Shown: positions 9,362 to 17,584, numbered from the stretch's first letter. The stretch is 64,000 bases of DNA from Verrucomicrobiota bacterium (GCA_025360015.1 JANYCZ010000001.1:1-64000); one strand, 5' to 3'. Numbers and translations are program-made. Notes: generated from the letters alone by a model not told the origin.

Positions 9362-9771
9362 AGATGTTCCTCCAGATCATTGAAGGCCGCTGTCAGCGGG
9401 TCCAGCGTGGCGCTGACCCAGGCCGTGCCGCGTTGCCAGCGCAGCGTCAGAGGCTCGCACAGGCCGCCGGGGCGCAGCCACAGGCGCTGCTCGGCGGCGG
9501 CTTCGTAGGTGTCGCTGCCAGCACGCCGGACCATCAGCTTGGCCCCCTGGCTCAGGCCGGCCAGCACCACCACCTGGGGCTTCACGGTGGTGACCGTACG
9601 CGTCATCGCCTCCATCAGTACATACTCGCCTTCATGCGCCACGCGCAGCAGCTCATGCTCCCCGGTGATGCTCTGCACCGCCGATGCGCCCACGCCAACG
9701 ACCAGCGCCGCGATGACCAGCACCACGATCATTTCCAGCAGCGTGAAGGCGGCGGCGGAGCGGGGTTTCAT
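9358..9771 (-). CDS. Prepilin-type pseudopilin, GspH-like
   Basis: This 137-aa protein starts MKPRSAAA then FTLLEMIVVLVIAALVVGV, a textbook prepilin cleavage/methylation motif (Ala at -1, Glu at +5). The remainder is short and beta-rich with WLRPGG and LRWQRGTAWV segments, as in GspH-type minor pseudopilins. It is the first gene of a three-gene operon with four-base or shorter overlaps throughout. Upstream (9772-10017) is the divergent space shared with a plus-strand gene, where the operon promoter should lie. Assignment to GspH rather than a generic minor pilin is by position and size only. Confidence 0.78.
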   Translation of the reverse strand: MKPRSAAAFTLLEMIVVLVIAALVVGVGASAVQSITGEHELLRVAHEGEYVLMEAMTRTVTTVKPQVVVLAGLSQGAKLMVRRAGSDTYEAAAEQRLWLRPGGLCEPLTLRWQRGTAWVSATLDPLTAAFNDLEEHL

Positions 9772-10017
9772 GCTCTACCAGTAAGTGGAAAGCGGGGGCG
9801 TGAAAAGGGAAAAGGGGTGAGTAAAACGTAGCGCAGCAGCGCGAGCCATCGCGTCATGCGAGCCAAGGTGGAGTGATGGGGTGTGAAGCGCACGACGCAC
9901 CGCAGCGTCCAATCTGAGCCGAGAAGGCTTTTCACTTCTTTGCATTGACACCCTCCGCGCCTTTTTCGTAACCTCGCGTCAAGAGTTCCACCTGCCACGA
10001 CGTTTTCCCCAACCGCC

Positions 10018-11571
10018 ATGAATCCCATCCCACGCACGCCATTTCTCTCCGCCACCGCATTCGCCTTGAGCCTCCTGCTGGCGGGCGGACTGCACGCGGC
10101 AGACATCGGACTGAAGAACGGCGACTTCCTCACTGGCAAGCAGTTCTGGCATGGCGATGGCAAGGTAGTCTCGCTGCCGGACGGCAACAAAGTCCTGGAG
10201 CTCACCTCGAACACGCGGGACATCGACCACGTATTTCAGGCGCTCACCCTGAACTCCCTGCCGGAGGTCGAGGTGAAATTCCGCGCACGCTTCCTCGGCG
10301 GCAAAGGGCAGATGCGTGCGAGGCTCGGGCGCCCGGACGGCGGCAGCACGCTCTTCTCCTTTGCCCTGCCGCCCGACGGCGTGTGGCGCGACATCACCTT
10401 CAAGCACGTGCGGGACAACCTCAAAGAGGAGCTTGCCCTGTCCCTGGAAACGCTGCCTTACGAAGGCAAGCTGCAGATCGACGACGTCTGGGCCGGCGAG
10501 CCCGGCACGCACCCCTCCGCCCGGCCCAAGGAGCCGCCCGCCGCCACGCCCATGCCGCCCAAGCCAGACGCACCTGTTAGGCCGCCCGTCGTGCCCACGC
10601 CCGGCAAACCCATGCCCGCCGTGGCCGTGGTGCCACCTCCCGCGCCTGCACCGCGCCCCAGCGCCGAGCTCGACCTCCTGCTGGACGCGCTGCCCGCCGA
10701 CCTGCGGGCGAAGCTGAATGCCACCGAACTCGCGCCAGACGATCTGGCCGCGATCAATGCGTGGTTTGCCAAAGAAAAGCTCAACAAGCCCTTGCAGATG
10801 ACCTTCGTCATCGACACCTCCGAGCTCACCCCCAACGACCCCAATCGCTACCGCGTCCGCGCCGCCAACGGCCTCCTCAGCGGCAAATATCCCGTCGTGC
10901 CTCATCAGCAGGTCTTCGCCTACCTCCTCGCCTCCGACGCCACCGAGCTCGCGCAGCTGCCTGTCGGCACCACCATCACTGTCACCGGCCGTCTTGGCCG
11001 TTGCGATCTCAAGCAATTCCCCGCCGGCGTCCGCCTCAACATCGACCTCGGCGAAATCGTCTGGGCCCAAGGCACCCGCGCCCCCGGCAAACCCATGTCC
11101 GGCGCCGCTGCCACGCCCGCTGCCGCCGCTGCGCATCCCAGTGCGGAGCTTGACCGCTTCCTGGACCGCCTCCCTCCGGCCATGCGCGCGGAGCTCACTG
11201 CCAAAAATCTTTCCGCAGACGCCATCGAGGAGATCAATGCCTGGTTTGCCACTGAAGTGGTCAACAAGCCCCTGCAGATCACCCTTGTCATCCAAATCTC
11301 CGAGGTCGTGCCCGCCAACCCGAAGAACTTCCGCATCTACGCCGCCGAAGGCCTGCTCGGCGGCAAGTACCCCGCCGTGCTCCGCCATCAGTTCTGGGCC
11401 TACATGCCCTCCGCCAACGCCAACGACATCGCCCAGGAGCCGCTCGGTGCCACCATCATCGTCTCCGGCCGCCTGAGCTTCTGCGAGCTCAAATCCTTCC
11501 CCACCGGCGCACGCCTGCTCATGAATTTGTCGGACAGTGTGTGGGTGAAAAATGCGGGGGCGGGGAAGTAG
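10018..11571 (+). CDS. Secreted protein of unknown function with a duplicated C-terminal domain
   Basis: I do not recognise this 517-aa protein. A Sec signal peptide (FALSLLLAGGLHAA, cleavage near residue 28) indicates export. Residues 28-165 look like an all-beta carbohydrate-binding/galactose-binding-like module (IGLKNGDFLTGKQFWHGDGK, VEVKFRARFLGGKGQMRARL). A Pro/Ala linker (about 165-218) leads to two tandem copies of a ~135-aa domain (about 218-355 and 377-510). Both copies share SAELD..LD.LP....AEL, EINAWFA.E..NKPLQ, GLL.GKYP and GTTI.V.GRL..C.LK.FP.G.RL...L. The beta part resembles an OB-fold such as the tRNA_anti-like domains of exported proteins; this is a weak structural guess. It is a lone plus-strand gene flanked by divergent and convergent minus-strand genes. 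Confidence 0.75.
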   Translation: MNPIPRTPFLSATAFALSLLLAGGLHAADIGLKNGDFLTGKQFWHGDGKVVSLPDGNKVLELTSNTRDIDHVFQALTLNSLPEVEVKFRARFLGGKGQMRARLGRPDGGSTLFSFALPPDGVWRDITFKHVRDNLKEELALSLETLPYEGKLQIDDVWAGEPGTHPSARPKEPPAATPMPPKPDAPVRPPVVPTPGKPMPAVAVVPPPAPAPRPSAELDLLLDALPADLRAKLNATELAPDDLAAINAWFAKEKLNKPLQMTFVIDTSELTPNDPNRYRVRAANGLLSGKYPVVPHQQVFAYLLASDATELAQLPVGTTITVTGRLGRCDLKQFPAGVRLNIDLGEIVWAQGTRAPGKPMSGAAATPAAAAAHPSAELDRFLDRLPPAMRAELTAKNLSADAIEEINAWFATEVVNKPLQITLVIQISEVVPANPKNFRIYAAEGLLGGKYPAVLRHQFWAYMPSANANDIAQEPLGATIIVSGRLSFCELKSFPTGARLLMNLSDSVWVKNAGAGK

Positions 11572-11887
11572 GCGCCTGCCACAACATGCATGTCCCGGTT
11601 AACCTTCGGCCTCCGTGTCCAAAAAGTATCTCGCCCATGTGGAGACCATGATGCTGCTGATGACATCTGCCACCCCCTCAAACTACCCCATGGGGATCAA
11701 GATGATCCCCTTCCTGAGCGTGATACGGGCTGCCAGCCCGTCCGACTCTCGCTCACTTTTCCCGACCCACAGGCTGGCAGCCTGTATCACGTACTATGGA
11801 ACCGTAGGCGAGTAGAGTGCGCGAGTAACTGGGGTGCGGGAAAGTCATGATTGCAAGGAGTTCGGGCACGGGGGACGAGGACAAGGG
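11572..11887. repeat. Gap with an imperfect inverted repeat (GGCTGCCAGCC element)
   Basis: No gene is supported in this convergent gap. TGATACGGGCTGCCAGCCCG (11721-11740) and CAGGCTGGCAGCCTGTATCA (11770-11789) are inverted copies differing at two positions, with a 29-base loop. Each arm also contains the short palindrome GGCTGCCAGCC/GGCTGGCAGCC. It could act as a two-way terminator or be a REP-like mobile repeat. Confidence 0.6.
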
Positions 11888-12361
11888 CTAACCAAGAACC
11901 CCGAGCACCCGCTCCAGATGCTCATCCGGCTTCACCTTCTCCAGGATGGCCGCGATTTTTCCATCCTCGCCAATGACAAAAGTGCTGCGCTCGGTGCCCA
12001 GGTATTTTTTGCCGTAGAGGGTCTTCTCCACCCACACGCCATAGGCGTTCACAATCGCGTGGTCTTCATCGGCGATGAGGGGGAAGGGGAGGGCGTGTTT
12101 TTCGATGAACCTGGCGTGGCGCTTGATGGGGTCGGGGCTGATGCCGAAGAGGCGGGCCTTGGATGAGATCTGCGGCCAGGCGTCGCGCAGGGCGCAGGCT
12201 TGCCGGGTGCAGCCGGGGGTGTCGTCCTTGGGGTAGAAGTAGAGCACCACTTTCTGCCCACGGAGCTGGCTGAGGGTGAGGGTGTCGCCCGCTGTGTAAG
12301 CGCCGCCGATGACGGGGGCGGTGAAGTCGGGGGCGGGGGAATGCAGGGCGGGTTTGCTCAT
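11888..12361 (-). CDS. bcp: Thioredoxin-dependent thiol peroxidase (Bcp/PrxQ-type peroxiredoxin)
   Basis: This 157-aa cytosolic peroxiredoxin reduces hydrogen and alkyl peroxides using thioredoxin. The motif KDDTPGCTRQACALRD gives the peroxidatic Cys and, five residues on, the resolving Cys, the arrangement of E. coli Bcp. The YGVWVEKTLYGKKYLGTERSTFVI segment is also diagnostic, and the length matches the family. I chose the ATG at 12361 (MSKPALHSPAPDF); the longer upstream frame crosses a terminator hairpin and encodes non-homologous Cys/Pro-rich sequence. The start codon lies only 11 bases after the hairpin that terminates the upstream small PEP-CTERM gene, so expression may depend on readthrough or a promoter inside that region. 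Confidence 0.95.
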   Translation of the reverse strand: MSKPALHSPAPDFTAPVIGGAYTAGDTLTLSQLRGQKVVLYFYPKDDTPGCTRQACALRDAWPQISSKARLFGISPDPIKRHARFIEKHALPFPLIADEDHAIVNAYGVWVEKTLYGKKYLGTERSTFVIGEDGKIAAILEKVKPDEHLERVLGVLG

Positions 12362-12364
12362 CAA

Positions 12365-12402
12365 AATAAAAAGCCACCCTGCATGCGGAGATGCAGGGTG
12401 GC
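12365..12402 (-). terminator. Rho-independent terminator between the PEP-CTERM gene and bcp
   Basis: A perfect 12-bp stem (12373-12384 with 12391-12402, loop GCGGAG) is followed on the minus strand by TTTTTATTTT. It lies just after the upstream small gene and directly before the bcp ATG. The only purine-rich ribosome-binding candidate for bcp (AGGGTGG) is in the hairpin's 3' arm. Confidence 0.85.
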
Positions 12403-12440
12403 GCGGAAATTTTATCGGCGGCTGAATCCCGCCCGACGGA

Positions 12441-12635
12441 CTAACGGCGGCGGCGCACGACCAGACCCACGACGCCCAGCATGAGCAGCATGGCATGGGA
12501 AGGCTCGGGCACGGCGGCATACAGATTCATGCCTGGCGCAGGGGCGATGCTGTTGCTGGCCTGCGGCTGGGCGGAATCAGCGGCGGACACAACTGAAGCG
12601 AGGGCGAGGGTGGCGAGCAGAAGGAGGGATTTCAT
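12441..12635 (-). CDS. Short PEP-CTERM sorting-signal protein (copy 1)
   Basis: This 64-aa protein is essentially a signal peptide joined to a sorting tail. The N-terminus MKSLLLLATLALASVVSA is a Sec signal; the middle is a short linker SIAPAPGMNLYAA; the tail is VPEPSHAMLLMLGVVGLVVRRRR split as motif, helix and Arg cluster. VPEP plus a hydrophobic helix plus RRRR is the PEP-CTERM architecture processed by exosortases. I chose the ATG at 12635, not the one ten codons upstream, because it begins the signal peptide. It is a paralogue of the gene at 12934. With only about 20 residues left after both signals are removed, it may be a peptide precursor or a minimal surface protein. No exosortase is in the window. 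Confidence 0.8.
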   Translation of the reverse strand: MKSLLLLATLALASVVSAADSAQPQASNSIAPAPGMNLYAAVPEPSHAMLLMLGVVGLVVRRRR

Positions 12636-12874
12636 TTTTGTGGAGGGGCTGCGGAAGGCACGCATTTATTTATTTTCGATGCGATATTTATTTGTTATAA
12701 AGGGTTGGGTTTGAAACGGCAAGGCGAAAGTAGAGGAAAACTTTATTTATTGATAGAGGCAAGCGCTACAAGCGCGAGTGACGAAAACGTCACTGAAAAA
12801 ACGGCCCGTTGGCACAGCTATTACCGGTGACTTGGGCTCACAGCTGGGCAGCCTGAGCGGCGGTTTTTGCACAT

Positions 12875-12911
12875 AAAAAAGCCACACTGCATTGATGAGA
12901 CGCAGTGTGGC
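12875..12911 (-). terminator. Rho-independent terminator after PEP-CTERM copy 2
   Basis: A perfect 10-bp stem (GCCACACTGC at 12881-12890 with GCAGTGTGGC at 12902-12911, 11-base loop) is followed on the minus strand by a T run (12875-12880). It mirrors the terminator after the paralogous gene, so each small gene appears to be its own transcription unit. Confidence 0.82.
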
Positions 12912-12933
12912 CCGGAGATGTTCAATCAATGGA

Positions 12934-13131
12934 TTAGCGGCGGCGGCGCACCGCCAGGCCCGCGAGGCCCAGCATGAGCAGCATGGCGTGGGAGGGCTCA
13001 GGTGTTGAGGCCGCGTAAAGATTCATGTCCGGCGCAGGCGCGATGCCGTTGACAGACTGCGGCTTGGTGGCCTCGGCTGCGGAAGCTGCGGCTCCGAGAG
13101 CGAGGGTGACGAGGAGGAGGAGGGCTTTCAT
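12934..13131 (-). CDS. Short PEP-CTERM sorting-signal protein (copy 2)
   Basis: This 65-aa protein has the layout of its neighbour: signal peptide MKALLLLVTLALGAAASAA, short linker (NGIAPAPDMNLYAAS), then TPEPSHAMLLMLGLAGLAVRRRR read as PEP motif, hydrophobic helix and Arg cluster. The shared IAPAP.MNLYAA core and tail show the two genes are a tandem duplication about 300 bp apart, and both have a dedicated terminator. The conserved central dozen residues are what would remain after processing at both ends, so this segment may be the functional part. The start ATG at 13131 begins directly with the signal peptide. A PrsW-type membrane protease gene lies just upstream on the same strand. Confidence 0.8.
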   Translation of the reverse strand: MKALLLLVTLALGAAASAAEATKPQSVNGIAPAPDMNLYAASTPEPSHAMLLMLGLAGLAVRRRR

Positions 13132-13222
13132 GGGAAGAGGTGAGGGGGCATTTCATGCCGATTGATTTTGTTTTACTAGGAATCAGCGGGAAAGGACAGC
13201 TCAAAAACGCAGCGTCTCTTTA

Positions 13223-14149
13223 CTAGCGGTCGGAGGCCGCCCTCGGCCGTGACGCCGGGAAGCCCCGCATCAAAAAAATGCCAGTGGCAGCGATGACGGG
13301 CAAAAACAAAGCGCACTCCCGCGCGCAGACCCACACCGCTTCAGGCGATCCCCAGCGCGCCCAGGTCAGCCCGAGCGCCAGGGCATATTGCAGCACCGCG
13401 CCGCAGCCGAGCCATAGCGCGGCGGCACGCCCCTGTACGCCTCCCGGCTGCAGGGCGTGGTACTGCCGTAGCAACCAGCCCGCGAGGGCGATGACGACTG
13501 CCTGGGACAGCCAGGAGGTGCCGCCCATCAGCAGCCATGCGCGTCCACTGGCCGGGGCCCAGTCATAGAGGCCATGGGCCGCCGCCACGATGAGGCAGGT
13601 GGCGGCGCAGCGTGCCCAGGCCTGCCAGCCGCCACGCCAGGCCCTCAGCAGCGCCGCGCCGCACAGGCCGGTGGCGGTGGCGTGCAGCAGCGTGGTGGAA
13701 AAGACGCGGCCCACCAGCAGCGTGGGCTCGCTATGGCCGGTGAAAAACCAGCGGTTCTCCGCCGTGGCAAATCCCACACCGACGAGGGCCGCTGCGAGCA
13801 GCGCTGAGGACGGAGCTGAGCGTAAGGCCAGCCACAGCAGGAAGGGCAGCGAAAAGAGCAGTTTCAGGAGCTCCTCCCGCACGCCCACGTCGATGATGAA
13901 GCGCAGCAGGCTGCCTGCGCCTGCCAGTGATTCCAGATGCGGCGTGAGCAGCGGATGCACCGTGGCCAGGTACGTGCCCAGCACGCGGAAGCAGACCGCG
14001 CCCGCCAGCAGCGGCAATACGGGGCGCAGCCAGCGCAGGCCGTCCCGGCCGTCCAGGCAGGCGAACACGCCATACCAGATGCAGAGGCCGGTGAGTGCCG
14101 CGACATGGGGAGGGAGGGAAGGCGGCATAAGGGCGTCAGTCGATGGCAC
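13223..14149 (-). CDS. PrsW-family intramembrane metalloprotease
   Basis: This 308-aa polytopic membrane protein shows all four PrsW motifs in order: EELLK, GVGFATAEN, LLHATATGLCG and AHGLYD, supplying the Glu/His residues expected to bind zinc. PrsW proteases belong to the CAAX-protease (ABI) superfamily and cleave within or near membranes, for example an anti-sigma factor in Bacillus. About eight hydrophobic segments are visible. The start is a GTG at 14149 overlapping the end of the upstream kinase gene by 14 bases; an ATG at 14128 avoiding the overlap is equally plausible. It is on the same strand as, and just upstream of, the two PEP-CTERM miniproteins, which makes a role in handling such substrates conceivable but unproven. 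The C-terminus is Arg-rich. Confidence 0.85.
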   Translation of the reverse strand: MPSTDALMPPSLPPHVAALTGLCIWYGVFACLDGRDGLRWLRPVLPLLAGAVCFRVLGTYLATVHPLLTPHLESLAGAGSLLRFIIDVGVREELLKLLFSLPFLLWLALRSAPSSALLAAALVGVGFATAENRWFFTGHSEPTLLVGRVFSTTLLHATATGLCGAALLRAWRGGWQAWARCAATCLIVAAAHGLYDWAPASGRAWLLMGGTSWLSQAVVIALAGWLLRQYHALQPGGVQGRAAALWLGCGAVLQYALALGLTWARWGSPEAVWVCARECALFLPVIAATGIFLMRGFPASRPRAASDR

Positions 14150-16904
14150 CAGGGGCCACCCGTTCCTTCAAGTATTGGCTGAGCACAGCGAGGTCGATGG
14201 GTTTGACGAGGTATTCATCAAACCCGGCCTGGTGAGCCGTCGCGCGGTCTTCGGGGCTGCCGTAGCCGCTCATGGCGATGAGGAAGACGTCCTGCAGCCA
14301 TGGCATCGCCCGCAGTTGATGGGCGACTTCAAAGCCGTCCATGCCGGGCAGGCCGATGTCGAGCAGCACGACTTCGGGTTTGAATTCGAGTGCGGCGGTC
14401 AGCGCCTCCGGGCCGGTGAAGGCGGTGCAGGTTTCATGGCCGCGCCGGCGCTGCAGCATGGCGAGGCTTTGCGCGGAGTCGGTGTTGTCATCGACAATGA
14501 GGATGCGGCGCGGGGTTTCGCGCGGCGGCCTAGGGGGCATCGCGGGCCGGGGTGGCGGCTCGCGCAGGATGGGCAGGCGCACGATGAATTCGCTGCCCTT
14601 GCCGAGGCCTCCACTGTGGGCCTCGATGCTGCCGTCGTGCATTTTCACCAGGCGCTGGACGAGGGTGAGGCCGATGCCGAGACCGCCATGCGCGCGGTCC
14701 AGCGCACGCGTCGCCTGTACAAACAAATCGAAGATCTGTGGCAGCAGTTCAGAGGAGATGCCGATGCCGTTGTCGCTCACGGAGACGCTGACCTCCGGCG
14801 GCACCGCGCTCATGTTGCGCTCGGCACGCAGCACGATGTGGCTGCCATCACCGCTGTATTTGGAGGCGTTGCCGAGGAGATTGCCAAACACTTGCTCCAG
14901 CCGCGTGGCATCTGCGTTCAGATAGATCGGCTCCGGCGGCATGGACACGGTCAGCTCCTGATGATGGCTGGCGCAACTGGCGCGCACGACGCTGGTCGCG
15001 GCGGTGAGGATTTCCTCCAGAGCCACGGGCTTTTTGCGCAGCTCGATCTTGCCGTGGGTAATGCGGGAGACGTCCAGCAGATCGTCGATCATGCGGGTCA
15101 TGTTGTCGATCTGCCGGGCGATGATGTTCTGCGCGTGCTGGCGCTCCTCCGAGTTGGTCTCTTCGAGATTCATGATCTCCGCCGCATTGCGCAGCGGGGC
15201 GAGCGGATTGCGCAGCTCATGGGCGAGCATGGCGAGAAACTCGTCTTTGCTGCGGTCTGCGTCGCGCAGGGCGGCCGCCTGTGATGCGAGTGTTTGCGCC
15301 ATCTCGTGCCGCGCCGTGACATCGCGTGAGACAGCGAGCAGGCGGGAGGGCTTGTCGCTGCCATCCCGCATGGCGGAAATGGCCACGTCCCACCATTTGT
15401 CATGGCCGTGCAGGGTGCGGAAAAAGCCGACGAAGCCGCCGTCCCTGCCCGCCGCCGCAGCGGCCACGGCCGCGTGTGCTGCGGCACGGTCCTCCTCGCG
15501 CACCCATAAGTCGATCCACGCGGTGCCGAGATAGGGCTTGATGTCGGGGATGCCGAGCAAGTCCCGCCCTGCCTCCAGCGAGAGCAGATTCCCTTCGAGG
15601 TCCAGCACTTTGATGCAGTCCGGGCTGCTGTCGATGATGCTGCGCTTGAACTCCTCACTGGCGCGCAGGGATTCCGCCGCGCGCCGACGTTCGGAGACAT
15701 CGGTGAAGTAGCAGACGACGCCGTGGCCGCCCATCGGCAGGCTGATGCGCTGGACTTCCCATTCGTAGGACTGCGTGACGCCGAGGTCCACGCGCCGCTC
15801 ATAGAAATCGACCGCCTGGTACCGCTCTCCGGTGTCCAGCGTGTGCTGGAAGATTTTCATGACCTGCGCCGTCACCTCCGCGCCCCAGAGGATGTCCATG
15901 ATCTCGGCAAAGGATCTGCCGATCAAGGGGCCGAGAGGTCCGAAGACTTCGAGGGCCTTGCGATTGAGCTGCTGAAAGCGCAACCGGCCATCCAGCGCAA
16001 AGACGGCACCGGGCGACTGCTCGATCAGGGTGGCAAAAAGGGCCGCGCTGCGCTGCTCCGCAGCCTCAGCTTTGCGATGCTCCGTCACATCCGTGTGGAC
16101 GCCAACCCATTCGCGGATCGCTCCATCGGCACCGAGCAGAGGCATGGCACGGATGGTGCAGTGGCGATACTCGCCATCGTGGCGGCGCACGCGGTGCTCG
16201 AACTGAAACAGGCGCTTCTCCGCCACTGATTGGTTCCAGGCGTCAACGGTAGGCTGGGCGTCGTCCGGATGCACGGCCTGGCTCCAGCCGTAGCCTTGGT
16301 ACGCCTCCGGGGGCTGACCGGTAAAGTCGCCCCAGCCGGGCTGCTCGCCCTCCATCTGGCCCTCGGCATTGTTGGTCCAGACGAGGCTGCCGACGATGGC
16401 GGCGGCGATGCGGAAGCGCTCTTCGCTGGCGTGCAGCGCCGCCTCCTCGCCCCGGTGTTCGGTCACATCCAGACTCGTGCCGATGACAAAGGCTGGCTGC
16501 CCCAAAGCATTCAGGCGGACCGTGGCCACGGATTGGATGTGGCGGCAGGCACCGTCATTCATGCGGCGGATGCGGAACTCACGGCGGCTGCTCTCCTGCG
16601 AGCGGATGGTTTCCTGCAGGACCTCTTCTTGATAGGCCAGATCCTCCGGCCACACGGCCAGTCTCCAGGTGCTGTACGGCACGATGCCCTCCGGCATGGG
16701 AGCCACGCCATAGAGACGGAACATCTGCGCATCCCAGCGGATTTCATTCGTGAGGAGGTTCCACTCCCAGATGCCGACGCCGGTGGCCTCCGTGGCCAAG
16801 TGCATGCGCTGCTCGCTCTCGCGCAAAGCCTGTGCCGCCGTCACCCCTGCTTCCCCGATGATGCCATGGGGGAGAGAGGCTGATGACAGATCAGGGGAAC
16901 TCAT
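14136..16904 (-). CDS. Hybrid sensor histidine kinase, four PAS domains plus receiver
   Basis: This 922-aa protein has no membrane segments and should be a cytosolic multi-PAS sensor. PAS-like domains lie at about 33-150, 160-275, 285-405 and 418-535; the first two end in DVTEH and the others in TDVSERR and RDVTARH, the usual PAS/PAC endings. The dimerisation/phosphoacceptor domain (551-615) has His562 in LAHELRNPL. The ATPase domain (about 660-780) has NLLGNASKYS, DNGIGI and GGLGIGL boxes. A receiver (about 800-915) has VDDNTDS, phosphoacceptor Asp849 in LLDIGLPGMDG and Lys901 in LVKPID. The region from HisKA to the end is almost the same as in the CheB/CheR kinase at 19960. It is a single gene; the PrsW gene overlaps its 3' end. 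Confidence 0.93.
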   Translation of the reverse strand: MSSPDLSSASLPHGIIGEAGVTAAQALRESEQRMHLATEATGVGIWEWNLLTNEIRWDAQMFRLYGVAPMPEGIVPYSTWRLAVWPEDLAYQEEVLQETIRSQESSRREFRIRRMNDGACRHIQSVATVRLNALGQPAFVIGTSLDVTEHRGEEAALHASEERFRIAAAIVGSLVWTNNAEGQMEGEQPGWGDFTGQPPEAYQGYGWSQAVHPDDAQPTVDAWNQSVAEKRLFQFEHRVRRHDGEYRHCTIRAMPLLGADGAIREWVGVHTDVTEHRKAEAAEQRSAALFATLIEQSPGAVFALDGRLRFQQLNRKALEVFGPLGPLIGRSFAEIMDILWGAEVTAQVMKIFQHTLDTGERYQAVDFYERRVDLGVTQSYEWEVQRISLPMGGHGVVCYFTDVSERRRAAESLRASEEFKRSIIDSSPDCIKVLDLEGNLLSLEAGRDLLGIPDIKPYLGTAWIDLWVREEDRAAAHAAVAAAAAGRDGGFVGFFRTLHGHDKWWDVAISAMRDGSDKPSRLLAVSRDVTARHEMAQTLASQAAALRDADRSKDEFLAMLAHELRNPLAPLRNAAEIMNLEETNSEERQHAQNIIARQIDNMTRMIDDLLDVSRITHGKIELRKKPVALEEILTAATSVVRASCASHHQELTVSMPPEPIYLNADATRLEQVFGNLLGNASKYSGDGSHIVLRAERNMSAVPPEVSVSVSDNGIGISSELLPQIFDLFVQATRALDRAHGGLGIGLTLVQRLVKMHDGSIEAHSGGLGKGSEFIVRLPILREPPPRPAMPPRPPRETPRRILIVDDNTDSAQSLAMLQRRRGHETCTAFTGPEALTAALEFKPEVVLLDIGLPGMDGFEVAHQLRAMPWLQDVFLIAMSGYGSPEDRATAHQAGFDEYLVKPIDLAVLSQYLKERVAPGAID

Positions 16905-17097
16905 CGAAGGTGGAGTTTAAGCAGTGAGCACATCCGCAGCCAAGCTCATTTTATCTTTTCTCTCCTTGTGATGACGGCGGAGACAGGGCGGGCGCTGACC
17001 CGCATGAGAAGGATGTCATGCCCCCCCCCTGCAAAGAGGCACATCCATGGCCGCAGCAGGGCACGATAAATACCTGATCCGTCTAACACCAGCCATC

Positions 17098-17397
17098 ATG
17101 AAAACATCCATCCTCCTCCTCATCCCTCTGCTTGGCCTCAGCCTGACAGCCTGCAAAGACAAAAGCTCCGCCAAAGTAAGCACAGACGTCAAGGAGTCCG
17201 CCAATGACTCCACCGGTACGCTCAAAATCAAAGGTGACTGGAATCAGATGAAGGGCAAGCTGAAGCAGAAATACGGTCAGCTCACCGATGACGATCTCAT
17301 GTATCAAAAGGGCAAGGAAGACGAACTTCATGGGCGTCTGCAAAAGCGCCTGGGAAAATCCCGCGAAGAGGTCGATCGCATTTTGAACGAGCTCTAA
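17098..17397 (+). CDS. CsbD-family lipoprotein
   Basis: This 99-aa protein has a lipoprotein signal ([19 protein letters not shown], lipobox LTAC) followed by a CsbD-like domain: [20 protein letters not shown] then [29 protein letters not shown]. CsbD proteins are small stress-induced proteins of unknown biochemical role; most are cytosolic, so the lipid anchor is a notable variation. I chose the ATG at 17098 because it opens the signal peptide; an in-frame ATG at 17047 adds a non-signal extension. A 42-aa membrane peptide gene follows 58 bp downstream on the same strand and is probably cotranscribed. Expression under envelope stress would fit the family but nothing in the DNA shows it. Confidence 0.88.
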   Translation: MKTSILLLIPLLGLSLTACKDKSSAKVSTDVKESANDSTGTLKIKGDWNQMKGKLKQKYGQLTDDDLMYQKGKEDELHGRLQKRLGKSREEVDRILNEL

Positions 17398-17455
17398 GTC
17401 CGCGCGTCCTGGCAGGCGCGATATCAACAAGAAGAAACTTTAACCATCCACTATT

Positions 17456-17584
17456 ATGAAAAACACACTCATCAAATCATGGAAGCGCTGGGAAGAAGGC
17501 AAAATTGGCTATGCACTGCTCTGGCTGCTGGGGATCCCACTGCCTGTGCTCGTCATCTTCTACCTGATGCGCGGCGGCAATTAA
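17456..17584 (+). CDS. 42-aa single-pass membrane microprotein
   Basis: The frame opens with ATG and reads MKNTLIKSWKRWEEGKIGYA, then a hydrophobic helix LLWLLGIPLPVLVIFYLM and the end RGGN before TAA. The layout is a basic amphipathic N-terminus (inside-positive) and one transmembrane helix with an IPLP kink. A purine-rich GAAGAAAC about 15 bases upstream may serve in ribosome binding. It follows the CsbD lipoprotein gene with no terminator between, and similar tiny proteins with a W-L-L-G-I-P-L-P motif are, from memory, common in stress loci of Gram-negative bacteria. No function is assigned. It could act as a stress-responsive membrane peptide; a chance frame is unlikely given the clean composition. 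Confidence 0.6.
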   Translation: MKNTLIKSWKRWEEGKIGYALLWLLGIPLPVLVIFYLMRGGN

